NCBI GenBank assembly: GCA_029844215.1
Contig: CM056721.1
Location: forward strand, 57,825,815-57,889,814
Length of the DNA: 64,000 nucleotides
Direction: 5' to 3'
DNA from: Przewalskia tangutica
Lineage: Eukaryota > Streptophyta > Magnoliopsida > Solanales > Solanaceae
The notes under the pieces: generated by a model
What the model saw: the letters and a program-made list of their open reading frames with translations, nothing else
Databases searched by the model: none
What the model was told of the DNA's origin: nothing
Part shown: positions 45,571 through 58,228 of the stretch, one piece after another
Layout of the letters: each line of letters begins with the position of its first letter
Numbering within the stretch: position 1 is the first letter of the stretch
Translations under genes and position numbers: made by a program

Positions 45571-48165
45571 TCACACGACCGAACCGGGCGTGATCGTGCC
45601 TTACCCCGCACCCAGTAGCCATACATCGAGTAATCGTGGAATATAAAACAAGACATGAATAAAGTGAAGTGAAAAATAGTTATCGAGAAAACTTGCCTTG
45701 CGGCATATATATATATATCAACTAGAAACGATTACATCCCTTTACAATTACGCCCACAACTACAGACCTCTAAGAATGATACGACAACAATGGCGGGACA
45801 GGGCCCCGTCATACCCCTGAATGTAAGTACCTACTACGACAGGGGACTATACCACCGATAAGCCTCAGGAGAAACGGAGCTTCCCAAACGCTGAACTGTG
45901 ACCCTAAGAGCGAGGATCAACGACTGGTGTACATCTACTGCGGCGTGAACGCACCCCGGCGAGGTCGATAACAGTACCAAGTATGTGGCGAAAATACTGT
46001 AAATGAAATCATAGTAGTCTAAATAAAGCAGGAGACATGTATGATAACCAAACTACAGTTCACAATAAATAAGCAGTCATGTCAGGTCAGGGACTCACGC
46101 CCTCAAGGTCATCACTCAATTATAACTATGGGTCTCACGCCCACAACATAAACGAGAGTGAAATAGATATCAGAATCGGTCTTTTCTAGGCGCTAATGAT
46201 CGAAGCAAGGCCAATCGCCCATAGTATCGGTATGCGTGCCTAATCTGGACTTCCCGCGGCCGCATAGGTCACACATAGACCGCGTAGTCGTATAGACCCG
46301 CATCGGGGGTAGCTAACCCCGGTACCCTCCTGGACTCCCGCAATCCGCATAGTCTCAATAGACCGCATAGTCACACAGACCGCATAGGGCATCCCCCGCA
46401 TCGGGATAAAACACCCGGAATGATCAATCATGGAGCATACCGCTGCTCCGCATAGTCACATAGACCGCATAGGCCGTATAGACCCGCATCAAGGGTGGCA
46501 AGCCCTCGGTATAATAAGTCATGGGGGTAGGTGATATAATAACATAACAGCTTATCGTTAAACAACATAAGCACAACAAGGGAAACCCCTTTACACAAAC
46601 ATCACCAGATACTAACACACGTAGCATCCTAACATGTTTACTTATCAAAACAACAAGAACGTATTACAAGGCTAACACAAACCAACACAATCAAGTTATT
46701 CACACAAGGTACTTTCTACTTTATGTTAACACTTTCGGGTTTTTATCCCCAAAGTACTTCATACATTAACTCTTTAAAAGATCCGTTTCAAAAGTCACAC
46801 AATACCCGTAGTATTAAAATAGAGTGACTATCTTTTTAAGTAAACCCAAACACTTCCTTTTGTAAAATCAATTAACAACATTATTTTCCAAACGTTCAAG
46901 TTTGCCTAATTTCAAATGCTCAAGTTTCTCATTTTCGAAAGGTTTCGTAGTTCATAGTTTTAATCACTTAATGATATAATTCTCCTTTAAAACGATTTGA
47001 GAAACATATGTTTTATATGTGAGTAGGTTATTCTTATTTATAACAATCTTATTAAAGCAGCCATGATCTAGGAAATGTAATATCATTTTGTCTCATCTTA
47101 GATTCTATGCAGATGGAGGTTTCTACTGGTTTTAATAATACTTAATTATTCAGTACATTTCCTTTTATTAGCGCTGCAATGGTTTGTTCGATACTTATTC
47201 TGATTTCCGAAATCAGTAAAACATTATCCCATTTTAAAAACTAAGTACTCATTACTCACGAATGAGGTTTCACACTTATTAACAAAATTCATATTAATTC
47301 CTTTAAGTCAAGTCTCTTATCTTTTAAGATCAGGTCTCTTAACTTTTAAAATTAATAAACAATTCTTTTTATCTTCTTAATACTCCAACCAACTATGGAG
47401 ATTTTCCTTAGGGTTTCGCTTTTGTGACTGAAGGGAAGTATAATAGTATTTCTGGGCTTTTCGTATAAGTGTAACCTTGGAATACTACAAGGTATTTGGG
47501 CCAAGGTATTTTGGAATAGTAACAATACTTGGAGAGTAGTTCTACCAAGAGGGGGGTAGTATTTTTCGAGAACAACTAGGCAAGGGGGGGGTACTCTCGG
47601 CCAAGGCTACTAGGAGGGGGGGTGTACCCCTCGGCCAAAGGCCTACTCAAAGGGGGAGGGGGGAGGTTTGGACGAACCACTACAAGAGAGGGGGAAAGGT
47701 TTTCAAGACTTAGGGATTTTTGTGGATGAAGAAGTCTTCAAAGGGGGGGGGGGGTATTTATAGGTCAAGCAATGGCCAACCAATGGCCAAGATCATGCCA
47801 AGTGCAAGGCAAGTGTAGGGTCAAGATTCATCCATGTGTACCTTATCCATCTACCACACAAATATCACAAAATATCCTACCTACTCCCACTCTCCCTTTC
47901 GTCCAACTTGCCCCCAATAAGACCACCATTAGAGGTGCCAAGTGTCGCCCTCTTGTTGGTCCAAAATATTTCGTCTCTCGGAAAAATCCGCAAAAATACT
48001 AAATGACATAGCCGGAATTTTCCCTTCGCAAGTTGTGTAAAACGTTTCGTCGAAAAACGATTCTAATCGGGGGTTGTGAACAAAATTCGAACCTTGCCTA
48101 ACTTTAAGGCTTAATTTTCCTACGTACGTCCTCACGTACATACTCTGGAAATACGGGGTATAACA
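45571..48165 (-). mobile_element. Element D left (3') LTR, with internal deletion
   Basis: It ends AATACGGGGTATAACA at 48165. It keeps U5 with hairpins (about 45812-45885) but lacks 684 bp of the leader: at about 47380 the sequence jumps from one TCTTCTTAA to the next. The right LTR has both TCTTCTTAA copies (52145 and 52829). A 12-G run precedes the TATA box. Confidence 0.88.
47755..47763 (-). promoter_or_regulatory. TATA box of element D left LTR
   Basis: TATTTATAG on plus, directly after a run of 12 G at 47743-47754. Confidence 0.7.
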
Positions 48166-48181
48166 TTCTCCCCTCCTTAGA
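48166..48181 (-). other. Polypurine tract, element D
   Basis: TTCTCCCCTCCTTAG on plus, abutting the LTR. Confidence 0.82.
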
Positions 48182-48499
48182 AACATTCGTCCCGAATGTT
48201 CCTTCTCAAGACGGATAACGATGAAGTTCCTCATAGCTTAACAAGCTTGCAAATGCCACACATGGCCACAGAAAACACCCGCGCAAATACTGACATCCAA
48301 GTCCACGAGGAATCACTTCTAACATCACAAAAACTCCCACCCAAGGGCTAAAAGGTACTCCCCTCGCACCTTCACTTTACAAAAGAAAAGATCACATCTA
48401 TGTTCTTAACACATGCTCGCTTCTTCCCTTACTCGTCGTACCCTTCTCGTACACACGAACTCCTTCTCATAACTTACCACATTTCTGTTACTGCATCAA

Positions 48500-49235
48500 T
48501 TTCAAAAAAAATCTCTGGGTTACTACCTCCAACTTGATCATCATAACCGGGAATACTCTGGATGGATCTCCGATACTTTTCCGAACCTAACAACATGAAG
48601 GGCGGACATCGCCTCCTAAGTCGGACGGCAAAAAGCTAACATATAGGCAACCCGACCTACTCTTCACATGACACGAAAAGGCCCAAAGTAACTCGGGCTA
48701 AGTTTCTCTGCTGAATCTCGTCACACCCTTCCGGGGTGGTACCTTCAAGAAGACCCACCGTCAACCTGAACTCCAAGCGTCGTCGCCGATCATCCGCACG
48801 ACTTCTGTTGATTCTGAGCTGTCGATAACCTCTCCTGGATAGGCTTCACCCTATCCCCATCCTGCCGAAACAAGTATGAACCCACTATCTGAACTTTGCC
48901 AACATCGAACCAATCGACCGGCAACTTACACTTCCGCCCCTACGAGGCTTCGTAAGGCGATATCCGAATACTGAAATGGTAGTTATAAAAGCACTCCCTC
49001 AACAGGAGGCAACAATCCTCATAGCTACCCCTGAAATCCAAACACAGGCCCGAGGGTGAATGCGATACTGAGACTCACCTGAGTTCCTCAACCCTGCCTG
49101 GTAAAACTTCCGGAAAACGAAATAGCCACAACCTGGGCTTCACTGTCTGTCATAAGGTGAAAGTAGGCGCCTCGTGCAGCCTTACAACCTTCCTGATAAA
49201 TAACATCTCGCATAACCTGAAGGACAAGATGGGCT
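48500..49235 (-). pseudogene. Integrase C-terminal remnant, element D
   Basis: It aligns with 13587-14397 of element 3. The GPF/Y area is at about 48620-48720. The 'GRKC..PV.WFDVGKVQIV' area is at about 48885-48950, and the RLHGVP-like stretch near 49165-49180. All are in different frames with stops and no catalytic triad. The boundary with segment X is the same as in elements 2 and 3. Confidence 0.72.
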
Positions 49236-49610
49236 GACCTCATCGACCCGACTACTGGTCGAACGCATCCACGAACTCGTACGCTGGTTTACTAAACTTG
49301 GGCCTAACACCCTCGTGACCCTACCACCTGGAGGGACCACCCCGAACTGACCCCACCACAAAACAGGTCGCGGGTTGACCCGCGATCGGTCCTCAACCCG
49401 ACCCGCTATCGCGCAAAAACTCTTGTTCCCCGATCCGGAACGATCTCACTAATCAAGTCACGAAAACCTAGTGGTCTTCTTAGTTCAACTACCCTCTTTC
49501 ATTCCACACTACTCAGGGACTTATTATACAACTATATCTCACGTGCACTATGCACTCCGATAAGGGTCAAAACACATAATAATAAAAAAAAAAAATACAT
49601 CTTTTACTCG
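49236..49610 (-). other. Segment X, element D
   Basis: Homologous to 14398-14790, with the block CGGGTTGACCCGCGATCGG near 49372. It contains an A13 run near 49585. No function recognised. Confidence 0.6.
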
Positions 49611-49849
49611 AGATGGCCTTACCTCTAAGGTCTCTACGTATAAAACTCTAAGGCTCACACTTTCTCTGCCCCCCAATCTTACCCGGTTAACTAACCATGA
49701 TTTCTAATCACAATTAACACTTATGTTACCTGCACATAACACTTAAGATACGCTTATCTTATCACACCTACAATTTCTAGAGGGTTCCAGGATATACATG
49801 TATCTACCGCTTCACTTCCCCTTTGTCGTTCTAATCAATCCTGCCCCGT

Positions 49850-50646
49850 AGGGCGCATAGCTAGGGAAAATGATGAACTGGTCACTGATCCTGAAGGCTG
49901 AGTCCTCCTACTTGCATCCCTCCTACTAGGATACCCTTTCGACACATGGCCCTGACGGCCGTAGGTAAAACAAGTACCAACTAAAAAGACGACATTCCCC
50001 GGGATGACGTCTGTCACACTGTGAACACTGGGGAAAACTGAATCCGGCTAGCTGGAACCTACGTATAGCTGCGAACCAGAAGCCCTGGAGTTCTGACCAA
50101 CTCCTGCATACTCGAGCGCCCCAAGTCTGTGGAGGACCACTTTGCACAGGTGGATGTGCATATCTAATCTGCTGCCGAGGCGGTTCGCCCTGAAAGTTAC
50201 CAAAGGATCTCATTGATCGGGCCCTTCTTCGCTGTCACGATTAACTGGCCGATCTCTACGTTTCTGCGCTGCTGCGCATAAGCCCGTACGCAGGCCATGC
50301 TCAAGCCTGACTGACGAGCTATTCTTGCACAACCCTCTCTTAGATAGTCATCATGACCCGCGATAAATCGGTAGATAATATACCCTCGGTTGCTAAAATC
50401 CTAGCTAGTAACAGGTCCATTCCTTTTAATCCATATTCTTTGTTCACAGTCGGTAATCAAGGCTCATACATCATGGCGCGGTGGGAATTGCCGCCGTGCT
50501 AAACTCTGCTGGGGCTGGTGACGTCGCAGAACTCCCCGAATGAAGCACCACCCCAGGTGATGATTGGGCCTGCTCTCTCGTAACCCTCTGTACTCAACTC
50601 GCAGCCTCACGCCGCCTCTTGGGCGGGTTGCCTTACGCGGAGGCAT
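49850..50646 (-). pseudogene. gag remnant lacking its core, element D
   Basis: It starts on minus at 50646 with MPPRKATRP. After about 80 codons with frame changes it passes directly to the gag 3' part, with RSFGNFQGEPPRQQ at 50210-50170 and CSQCDRRHPGEC near 50015-49980. The core found in element 3 is gone, as in element 2. A knuckle-like CFTYGRQGHVSKGYP (49970-49925), with two Cys replaced, follows. Confidence 0.72.
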
Positions 50647-50836
50647 AACGGTAAGGGAAAGAAATACGTTAGAGGGGTCCAACTTATAACATAGCTCTAA
50701 GACACGATCTCTGAGTGAGAAGAATGGAAACCAATCCTAAATATCCTATAGCCTCCTGATTATTGGTATGGTGCACAACATACCGATAATCAAGACTCTA
50801 CTAGATACGGTCTGTAGACACTTTCCGAGGATTAAC

Positions 50837-50849
50837 TGCTCTGATACCA
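50837..50849 (-). other. Primer-binding site, element D
   Basis: TGCTCTGATACCA on plus, 4 bases from the LTR start at 50854. Confidence 0.9.
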
Positions 50850-50853
50850 CTTT

Positions 50854-53432
50854 TGTCACGACCCGAACCCGGGCCCGTGACTGGTGCCTTACCTCGGGCA
50901 CCCAAGTAGCCATACATCAGAGTAATCAGCGGAATATAAAACAAGACATGAATAAAGTGAAGTGAAAAACATACTGTAACTGGTCTTTTCTAGGCCGCTA
51001 ATGATCGAAGCAAGGCCAATCGCCCATAGTATCAGTATGCGTGCCTAATCCTGGACTTCCCGCAGCCCGCATAGGTCACACATAGACCCGCATCGGGGGT
51101 AGCTAACCCCGGTACCCTCCTGGACTCCCGCAATCCGCATAGTCTCAATAGACCGCATAGGGCATCCCCCGCATCGGGATAAAACACCCGGAATGATCAA
51201 TCCTGGAGCATACCGCTGCTCCGCATAGTCACATAGACCGCATAGGCCGTATAGACCCGCATCAAGGGTGGCAAGCCCTCGGTATAATAAGTCAAGGGGG
51301 TAGGTGATATAATAACATAACAGCTTATCGTTAAACAACATAAGCACAACAAGGGAAACTCCTTTACACAAACATCATCAGATACTAACACACGTAGCAT
51401 CCTAACATGTTTACTTATCAAATCAACAAGAAAGTATTACAAGGCTAACACAAACCAACACAATCAAGTTATTCACACAAGGTACTTTCTACTTTATGTT
51501 AACACTTTCGGGTTTTTATCCCCAAAGTACTTCATACATTAACTCTTTAAAAGATCCGTTTCAAAAGTCACACAATACCCGTAGTATTAAAATAGAGTGA
51601 CTATCTTTTTAAGTAAACCCAAACACTTCCTTTTGTAAAATCAATTAACAACATTATTTTCCAAACGTTCAAGTTTGCCTAATTTCAAATGCTCAAGTTT
51701 CTCATTTTCGAAAGGTTTCGTAGTTCATAGTTTTAATCACTTAATGATATAATTCTCCTTTAAAACGATTTGAGAAACATATGCTTTATATGTGAGTAGG
51801 TTATTCTTGTTTATAACAATCTTATTAAAGCAGCCATGATCTAGGAAATGTAATATCATTTTGTCTCATCTTAGCTTCTATGTAGATGGAGGTTTCTACT
51901 GGTTTTAATAATACTTAATTATTCAGTACATTTCCTTTTATTAGCGCTGCAATGGTTTGTTCGATACTTATTCTGATTTTCGAAATCAGTAAAACATTAT
52001 CCCATTTTAAAAACCAAGTACTCATTACTCACGAATGAGGTTTCACACTTATTAACAAAATTCATATTAATTCCTTTAAGTCAAGTCTCTTATCTTTTAA
52101 GATCAAGTCTCTTAACTTTTAAAATTAATAAACCATTCTTTTTATCTTCTTAAGCCGTTATACCTAACTTCCCATAAAGCTAGTATAACTCTTAAGTTTT
52201 AAAACCAAGTATTACTCTTCTGTTAAAAATGATTCAGTATTCTTTTGAAATACTTTAAGATTCTTATTATTCAGGCTTAAGTCAAAAGACATTGCCGCAA
52301 TTATTATTCAGGCTTAAGTCAAAAGACATTGCCGCAATTATTATTCAGTTAACACACGTACGTCTACCGTACTATATATATATTCTTTAAAATATCATGC
52401 TCAAGAGGGTAGGAAGAATCACATACCTCGCGACGATTATCGACTATTAGCAAAACGCTCCACGGCTATAACCCGGCTAGCCTTGTCCACCTTTCAAGTA
52501 GTACATGCTACTCGCAGAACATTCAACCTATAAAGGTTATACAAGTCTATCAATGACTAGACTACTCTGTAGATTATTCTTCTGATGTGATTTCAGTTCA
52601 AGTCTTTTCTGTAATATCCTTCTATTACAGTTCAAATCTCTTCTATGAATCTTATATTCATTTCTATGCTACAACAGTATGTAATTTCCAATTACAATAT
52701 AAGGACAAGAGTATTTACCTCGATAAGCCCAAAATTATCCAAGTTTAATGTCGATCCTGAGCAACGTTTAGCTCCTACTCCGGGTGCTCCAACCCGCTCC
52801 AAACAACCCTTAGAAGTTCTACGCAACTTCTTCTTAATACTCCAACCAACTATGGAGATTTTCCTTAGGGTTTCGTTTTGTGACTGAAGGGAAGTATAAT
52901 AGTATTTCTGGGCTTTTCGTATAAGTGTAACCTTGGAATACTACAAGGTATTTGGGCCAAGGTATTTTGGAATAGTAACAATACTTGGAGAGTAGTTCTA
53001 CCAAGAGGGGGGGGGGGGGTATTTATAGGTCAAGCAATGGCCAACCAATGGCCAAGATCATGCCAAGTGCAAGGCAAGTGTAGGGTCAAGATTCATCCAT
53101 GTGTACCTTATCCATCTACCACACAAATATCACAAAATATCCTACCTACTCCCACTCTCCCTTTCGTCCAACTTGCCGCCCATAAGTCCACCAATTAGAG
53201 GGTGCCAAGTGTCGCCCTCTTGTTGGTCCAAAATATTTCGTCTCTCGGAAAAATCCGCAAAAATACTAAATGACATAGCCGGAATTTTCCCTTCGCAAGT
53301 TGTGTAAAACGTTTCGTCGAAAAACGATTCTAATCGGGGGTTGTGAACAAAATTCGAACCTTGCCTAACTTTAAGGCTTAATTTTCCTACGTACGTCCTC
53401 ACGTACATACTCTGGAAATACGGGGTATAACA
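50854..53432 (-). mobile_element. Element D right (5') LTR, with two deletions
   Basis: It runs from TGTCACGACCCGAACCC to AATACGGGGTATAACA. Compared with the left LTR it lacks about 490 bp of U5 (break near 50968, removing both hairpins) and about 190 bp of U3/R between two G runs (break at 53007-53019). It also has a 37-bp tandem duplication at 52262-52340. CACATACCTCGCG is at 52420. Confidence 0.88.
53020..53028 (-). promoter_or_regulatory. TATA box of element D right (5') LTR
   Basis: TATTTATAG on plus directly after a run of 13 G. The sequence that normally follows the start site is missing in this copy. Confidence 0.65.
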
Positions 53433-53437
53433 CTTAC
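53433..53437. repeat. Target-site duplication CTTAC, right of element D
   Basis: CTTAC continues element C's LTR (GTAAACTTACAACCAGCC in the intact left LTR at 40023). The left copy reads CTTA at 45567-45570. Confidence 0.8.
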
Positions 53438-56097
53438 AACCAGCCAGCCGGCCCTCCAACTGAGAGACACGACAACGTAGACATATAATACTTGCACTCA
53501 AAGCTATCACAAGCAAACCTAGGCAAGTTCATTAAACCTTTAGACTTCCATTTTTTTATAAACTCATGGCACTTTCGTTTCACACATAAAAATCCGGGAA
53601 TTTAACCCCAAGTACTACGTGCTTACATTCTTTTCAAAAGATTCCTTTTCATATAAAACCCCAAGATACTAACACCCGTAGTATCAAGGCTTGTGTACAT
53701 TTCACATAAGTCACTATACTTTAGAAATACATTTCTCGGCTTCTAAATCAAGTGACCCTTACCTTAAAGCTTTAAGCAAGTGATACACTTAAATCAAATT
53801 GCCCTTCCTTAATTCAAGTTATTCTTTGATTACTTTATTAGAGAAAACCATTCTCTTAACCTTCCATAAAGCCGTTATAACCAACTTCCCATAAAGCCGT
53901 TATAACCCTTTATGGTTTTAGACAAACCCATTCCTTTTATAACCAAGAGACTTATACTTTTTTAAAACCAAGTATTATATATCTTCGAATCAATTATCTT
54001 AACTTTCAAAGTACAATTAGTCTCTTAACCTTTAGAAATCAAGTGACTCCTTTTATTATAAAACCTTAGGCAATTGATGCCTAAAAATCAAGTTGCCTAT
54101 TCATAAAAAAAAACAAGTCATTTATCTTTCCATAAAGCAAATATAACCAACTTCCCATAAAGCCGTTATGTTCACTTTATACCTTAGCCAAATACAATTT
54201 CCTATCCAAGGGACTCATACGTTTAAAACGGAACAAGTATCACATACTTTAAAACTCTTCAAGTCCCTTAACTTTAATAAAACATTAGACATCCTTAACA
54301 CTTTCAAAGAAGTGAGTTATTCTCCTAACTCACCCGACTTGGCTATTCATAAAACTAGTAAAGGATATCAAGGTCTTCAGACGCTCACCGTACTATATAC
54401 GTGCAACTAATCATGCTCAAAGGATAGGAAAAGTTCTACATAGAGTAAATCACACAACTACCTCTTAACTTCTAAGAGTAGAAGGAAATATGAAATGATA
54501 CCACCGGTATATTCCATACATAGAATCATGCCAAAGGAAGGAAGAGGTTCACATACCTCGCGACGATTATCGACAAGTAGCAAAATGCTCCAAAGTACTT
54601 CAACCTTGAGCTATTCCATTCTTCAAGTAGGATACGCTATACTTAGTACTTCAACCTATAATGGTCACAATATGTCCATTAACCGCTTACTTCAAACGTA
54701 GAATATTCCAAGTGCTAAGTCACTAAATTCTACGGAAAATCGGACAGCACCTCCTTTGTTTCTACTTACTTTGCCACCTTTTTCAAGGCCGAATACAATA
54801 ATCAAACATGCCACATTTAAGGCCCAATCAATGCAATCAACAATAGGGGATTACACGCCTACTAGACGTGTAAAATTCCACCACACAATAGATATCAAAC
54901 TAATACAACTACTAGTCCAATTTCGGCCATATAGAGTACCATAACACCAATTCTTATCCAATTTCCATTTCAATCCAAGTTGTTAGTATAACATGGTATC
55001 AAGTCGCAATCGATTATACTACTATAATCTTCAAGTATGTAACATGCGACGATTCTAATAAACGACTACATTGTAATCCAACTTCTCAAGGCTTACATTA
55101 CATTTCGGATTTTTAAGGCTACAAGAAATCCATAATACTTATAAACTTCAACACATATACTTCATGCTAGCAACATGTAAAGCTAACAACAATATAAATA
55201 ATCTTGTAACACTTTTAAGGGTCAAGATTATACCTTAACGAAGCTTAATCCAACTCCATATCCGAAGTTGCTCCTTAGCAACTTAGAGCCTCTTCAATAC
55301 ACTTCAATCCACTACTTGAGACCCTTAGAACAATTCCAACAACTTTCCTTCAAACTTCCAATCCAAAACCTAGAAAGCAACTAGGTTTTCACTTTGCGAC
55401 TAATACGAAAACTCTCTTTTTCCGGGATTTTTCTATTGAGATACACTTAAAATACACTCATGAACCTTGGTTTAAAGTGTGGAGCTTATTGGACAACAAA
55501 CAAAAAATTTCTCTTTTTTTTTCTTGTGAACCCGAGAGCAACATTGGGAGCTCTTCAAATTTCTTGAAAATTTTCTAAGTATAGAACTCTTGTCTTGCTA
55601 CTAGTACTACTATATAGTAACATGGAGGGTCTATATTACAACACATGTTAAAATTGGATGGAAGAGATCAAGCCAAGTGGCCCTTGACTTAGTCAACAAT
55701 GTCAAGCTCTACTTGCAAGATTAATCTTTTACCTTGGTCAATGACCATCTTACCCTTTCTCCAATTCGTCCAAGACCAATATGGGGGTGCCCCGTGTCGC
55801 CCTCCCATTCATCCATAAAATTCTGTAACCCTCGTGGGTCCCACAAAACGTAAAATTCCTCGGGTGGGCCCCACATGACCAAATCCGTAAAAATAAATTT
55901 CCATAATGATAATAAGTTCCATACTTCTTCAATTAATGCATTTTGAGAATCCAATTCTCACCAACGAACATTTCTCCTTTCCGACGTTCGGAAGATTTTT
56001 TCGTCGGAAAAATAATTCTTCATTTCGTACCAAATTCAAGTCTTGAGTTCCTTACGTACATTCTCTTAAACATGTCCTAGAGTTACGGGGTGTAACA
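53433..56097 (-). mobile_element. Element C right (5') LTR, part 2
   Basis: It resumes at CTTACAACCAGCCAGCC and matches 40024-42690 closely to the end GGGGTGTAACA at 56097. It has a TATA-like box at 55609-55618. TTCACATACCTCGCG is at 54548. The U3 G-box here is mutated (CCCCGTGTCGCC near 55791). Confidence 0.9.
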
Positions 56098-58228
56098 TGA
56101 ACTGTATTTACATTGGACCGTATTTACAGTAGACTTGTAGTATTATTGTGGAGTAGAATTGTACACGTCCGGTTAGACGTGTAACCCCCCCTGGAATTGT
56201 TGGCTTGGTAGCAGGCCTCGATAGAGGAGGAGATTTTTGTGGTTGCGGGGGGGGGAGGTGCTGCCGAATTTTCCGTAGAATAAGGAATCTTGTATCTAGA
56301 ATTATTCTACGAAGAGATCTAGAGGTTGATAGACGTTTTGTGTCCTTTATAGGTTGAAGTACTACGAGTAGCGTATTCTACTTGAATGGTGGAAAAGGAG
56401 AGCAAGGTTAGAGTACTTTGGAGCGTTTGGCTAATTGTCGATAATCGTCGCGAGGTATGTGAACCTCTTCCTATCCTTTTTAGCATGATATTTGTGAAAT
56501 ATATTTAGTGCGGTAGACGCACGTGTGTTTAAAGGAATTTGATTTTCCTTTTGTGTCCTTGACTTGATACCAAAGTTAAGTGACTTGTTATGAAATATTA
56601 AGGACTTGAATTATGTTAAAAATTTGTAAAACCTCACTCATGAGTAATGGGTGTGTGGTCTTTTAAAGAATAAAGTTATCTTGATTTCGAAAATAAGAAT
56701 GGTTTTATCATTGGATTTAAATGATAACTTGACTTATAAACAACTTGATTTTGGGAAAGGAGAAGTAACTTGATTTAAAGGTATAGGTTACTTGTTTTTA
56801 AAAGAGTAAGACACTTGGTTTAAAAAGTATATTGCTACTTGACTTTAAAAAGGAAAAAGTGCCTTTGTTTTATAGGAAGGCATGGTTTTGTCTTAAAATG
56901 GTTTAAAAAAAGGAAGGCATGCTTTTGTCTTAAGATTGGTTTAAAAAGAAGGTATGGAAATTGTTTTGGTTTTACTTTGATGTCTTTTGACTTGAGTTTT
57001 AAATAATAAGAGTCTTGAAGTATTTCAAAAGAGTTATGAATCATTTTTGAAAGAAGAGAAATACTTGGTTTTAAAAGCTTAAGTGTTATACTAGCTTTAT
57101 GGGAAGTTAGGTATAACGACTTAAGGAAGATAGAAGGAACGGTTTACTTATTTGTTTATGAAAGTCTTGTATTGATTTCTGGAAAGTGTAGTAAGATGGT
57201 TTGATAAGTAAACATGTTACGATGCTACGTGTGTTAGTGTCTTGTGATGTTTGTGTAAGGGGGTTATTCTTGTTGTGCTTACGTTGTTAAACGCTAAGCC
57301 CGTTGTACTGCTATTATATCACATACCCCCCTGACTTGTTATGATGCCGAGGACTTGCCACCCTCGATGCGAGGAATACCTCATGCGGGCCTGTGTGGCC
57401 TATGCGGAGCTGCGGGAGTTCCAGGATTGATCACTCCGGGTGTGTTACGCCGATGCGAGGAATACCTCATGCGGTCCATAGGACTATGCGGACTTCGGGG
57501 GTCCAGGATGATGCCGCGGGTTAGCTACCCCCGATGCGAGGAATACCTCATGCGGACCTAGGTGGTCTATGCGATCGCAGAGTTCCAGGATTAGGCTCGC
57601 ATAATGATACTATGGGCGATTGGCCTTGCTTCGATCATTAGCGGCCTAGAAAAGACCAGTTACGTTATATCTATTTTGCTCTTGTTTATGTTGTGGCACT
57701 ATGTGCAGTTAAATTGGTTGTTCGTACGTATTTGTAATTGGTTTTAAAATGTTATGATTTTATTTCAGTACTTTACAGTTTCACATACTTGGTACCTGTT
57801 GTACTGACCTCCTTCGGGGGGCTGCGTTCATGCCGTAGGTAGAGGTACACCAGTTGTTGATCCTCGCTCATAGGATCACAGTTCAGCGTTTTGGGAAGCT
57901 CCGTTTCTCCGGAGGCTTATCTTTGGTATAGTCCCCTGTCGTTGTAGGTACTTACATTCAGGGGTATGGCGGGGCCCTGTCCCGTCATTGTTGTTATAAA
58001 ACTCTTAGAGGTCTGTAGTACTGTTGTGGGCAGAGTTTGTAAAAGGGATGTAACTGTTCAGGTTCAAGTTTTTATTTATATATTCAGAAAGGTAACCGTT
58101 TTGGTTAGCCTGTTTTCTTATTTCATTATTGTATATCTTGTTTCATGTGTAAGTTTTTATTTTCGCTGATTTTCTCTGATGTTGTATCACTAGGGTGCCC
58201 GGGGTAAGGCACCAGTCACGGGCCCGGG
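56098..58228 (+). mobile_element. Element P: 5' LTR part 2
   Basis: It resumes at TGAACTGTATTTACATTGG. The donor-like CGCGAGGTATGTGAACC is at 56450-56466 and a candidate acceptor TTTTATTTCAG ends at 57768. CGATGCGAGGAATACCTCATG repeats span 57360-57590. Hairpin arms lie between about 57885 and 57966. The LTR ends prematurely at GGCCCGGG (58228). The last ~15 bp, the PBS and the gag start are deleted. Confidence 0.88.
57360..57590. repeat. Degenerate tandem repeat in element P LTR
   Basis: GATGCGAGGAATACCTCATG recurs at about 57367, 57453 and 57533, a spacing of about 80-86 bp, with imperfect spacer. It is the plus-strand equivalent of the arrays at 10690-10960 and 17100-17345. Confidence 0.82.

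Larger units (their letters stand above)
45571..53432 (-). mobile_element. Element D: non-autonomous gypsy element inserted in C
   Basis: Its left LTR is 45571-48165, internal region 48166-50853 and right LTR 50854-53432. CTTAC follows the right end. On the left the matching bases are CTTA followed by an altered terminus (TCACACGACC instead of TGTCACGACC), so the junction lost a few bases. Internal content is gag without core, segment X and integrase remnant, the same design as element 2. Confidence 0.88.
38760..56097 (-). mobile_element. Element C: LARD-like element inserted in P (contains element D)
   Basis: Two long LTRs (38760-42690 and 44123-45570 plus 53433-56097) enclose only 1.4 kb. 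It has a PPT, a PBS and a perfect TGAAC TSD, so it moved as an LTR retrotransposon, yet gag core, RT and integrase are absent. This fits a large retrotransposon derivative depending on another element's proteins. It was later hit by element D in the right LTR. Confidence 0.9.
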
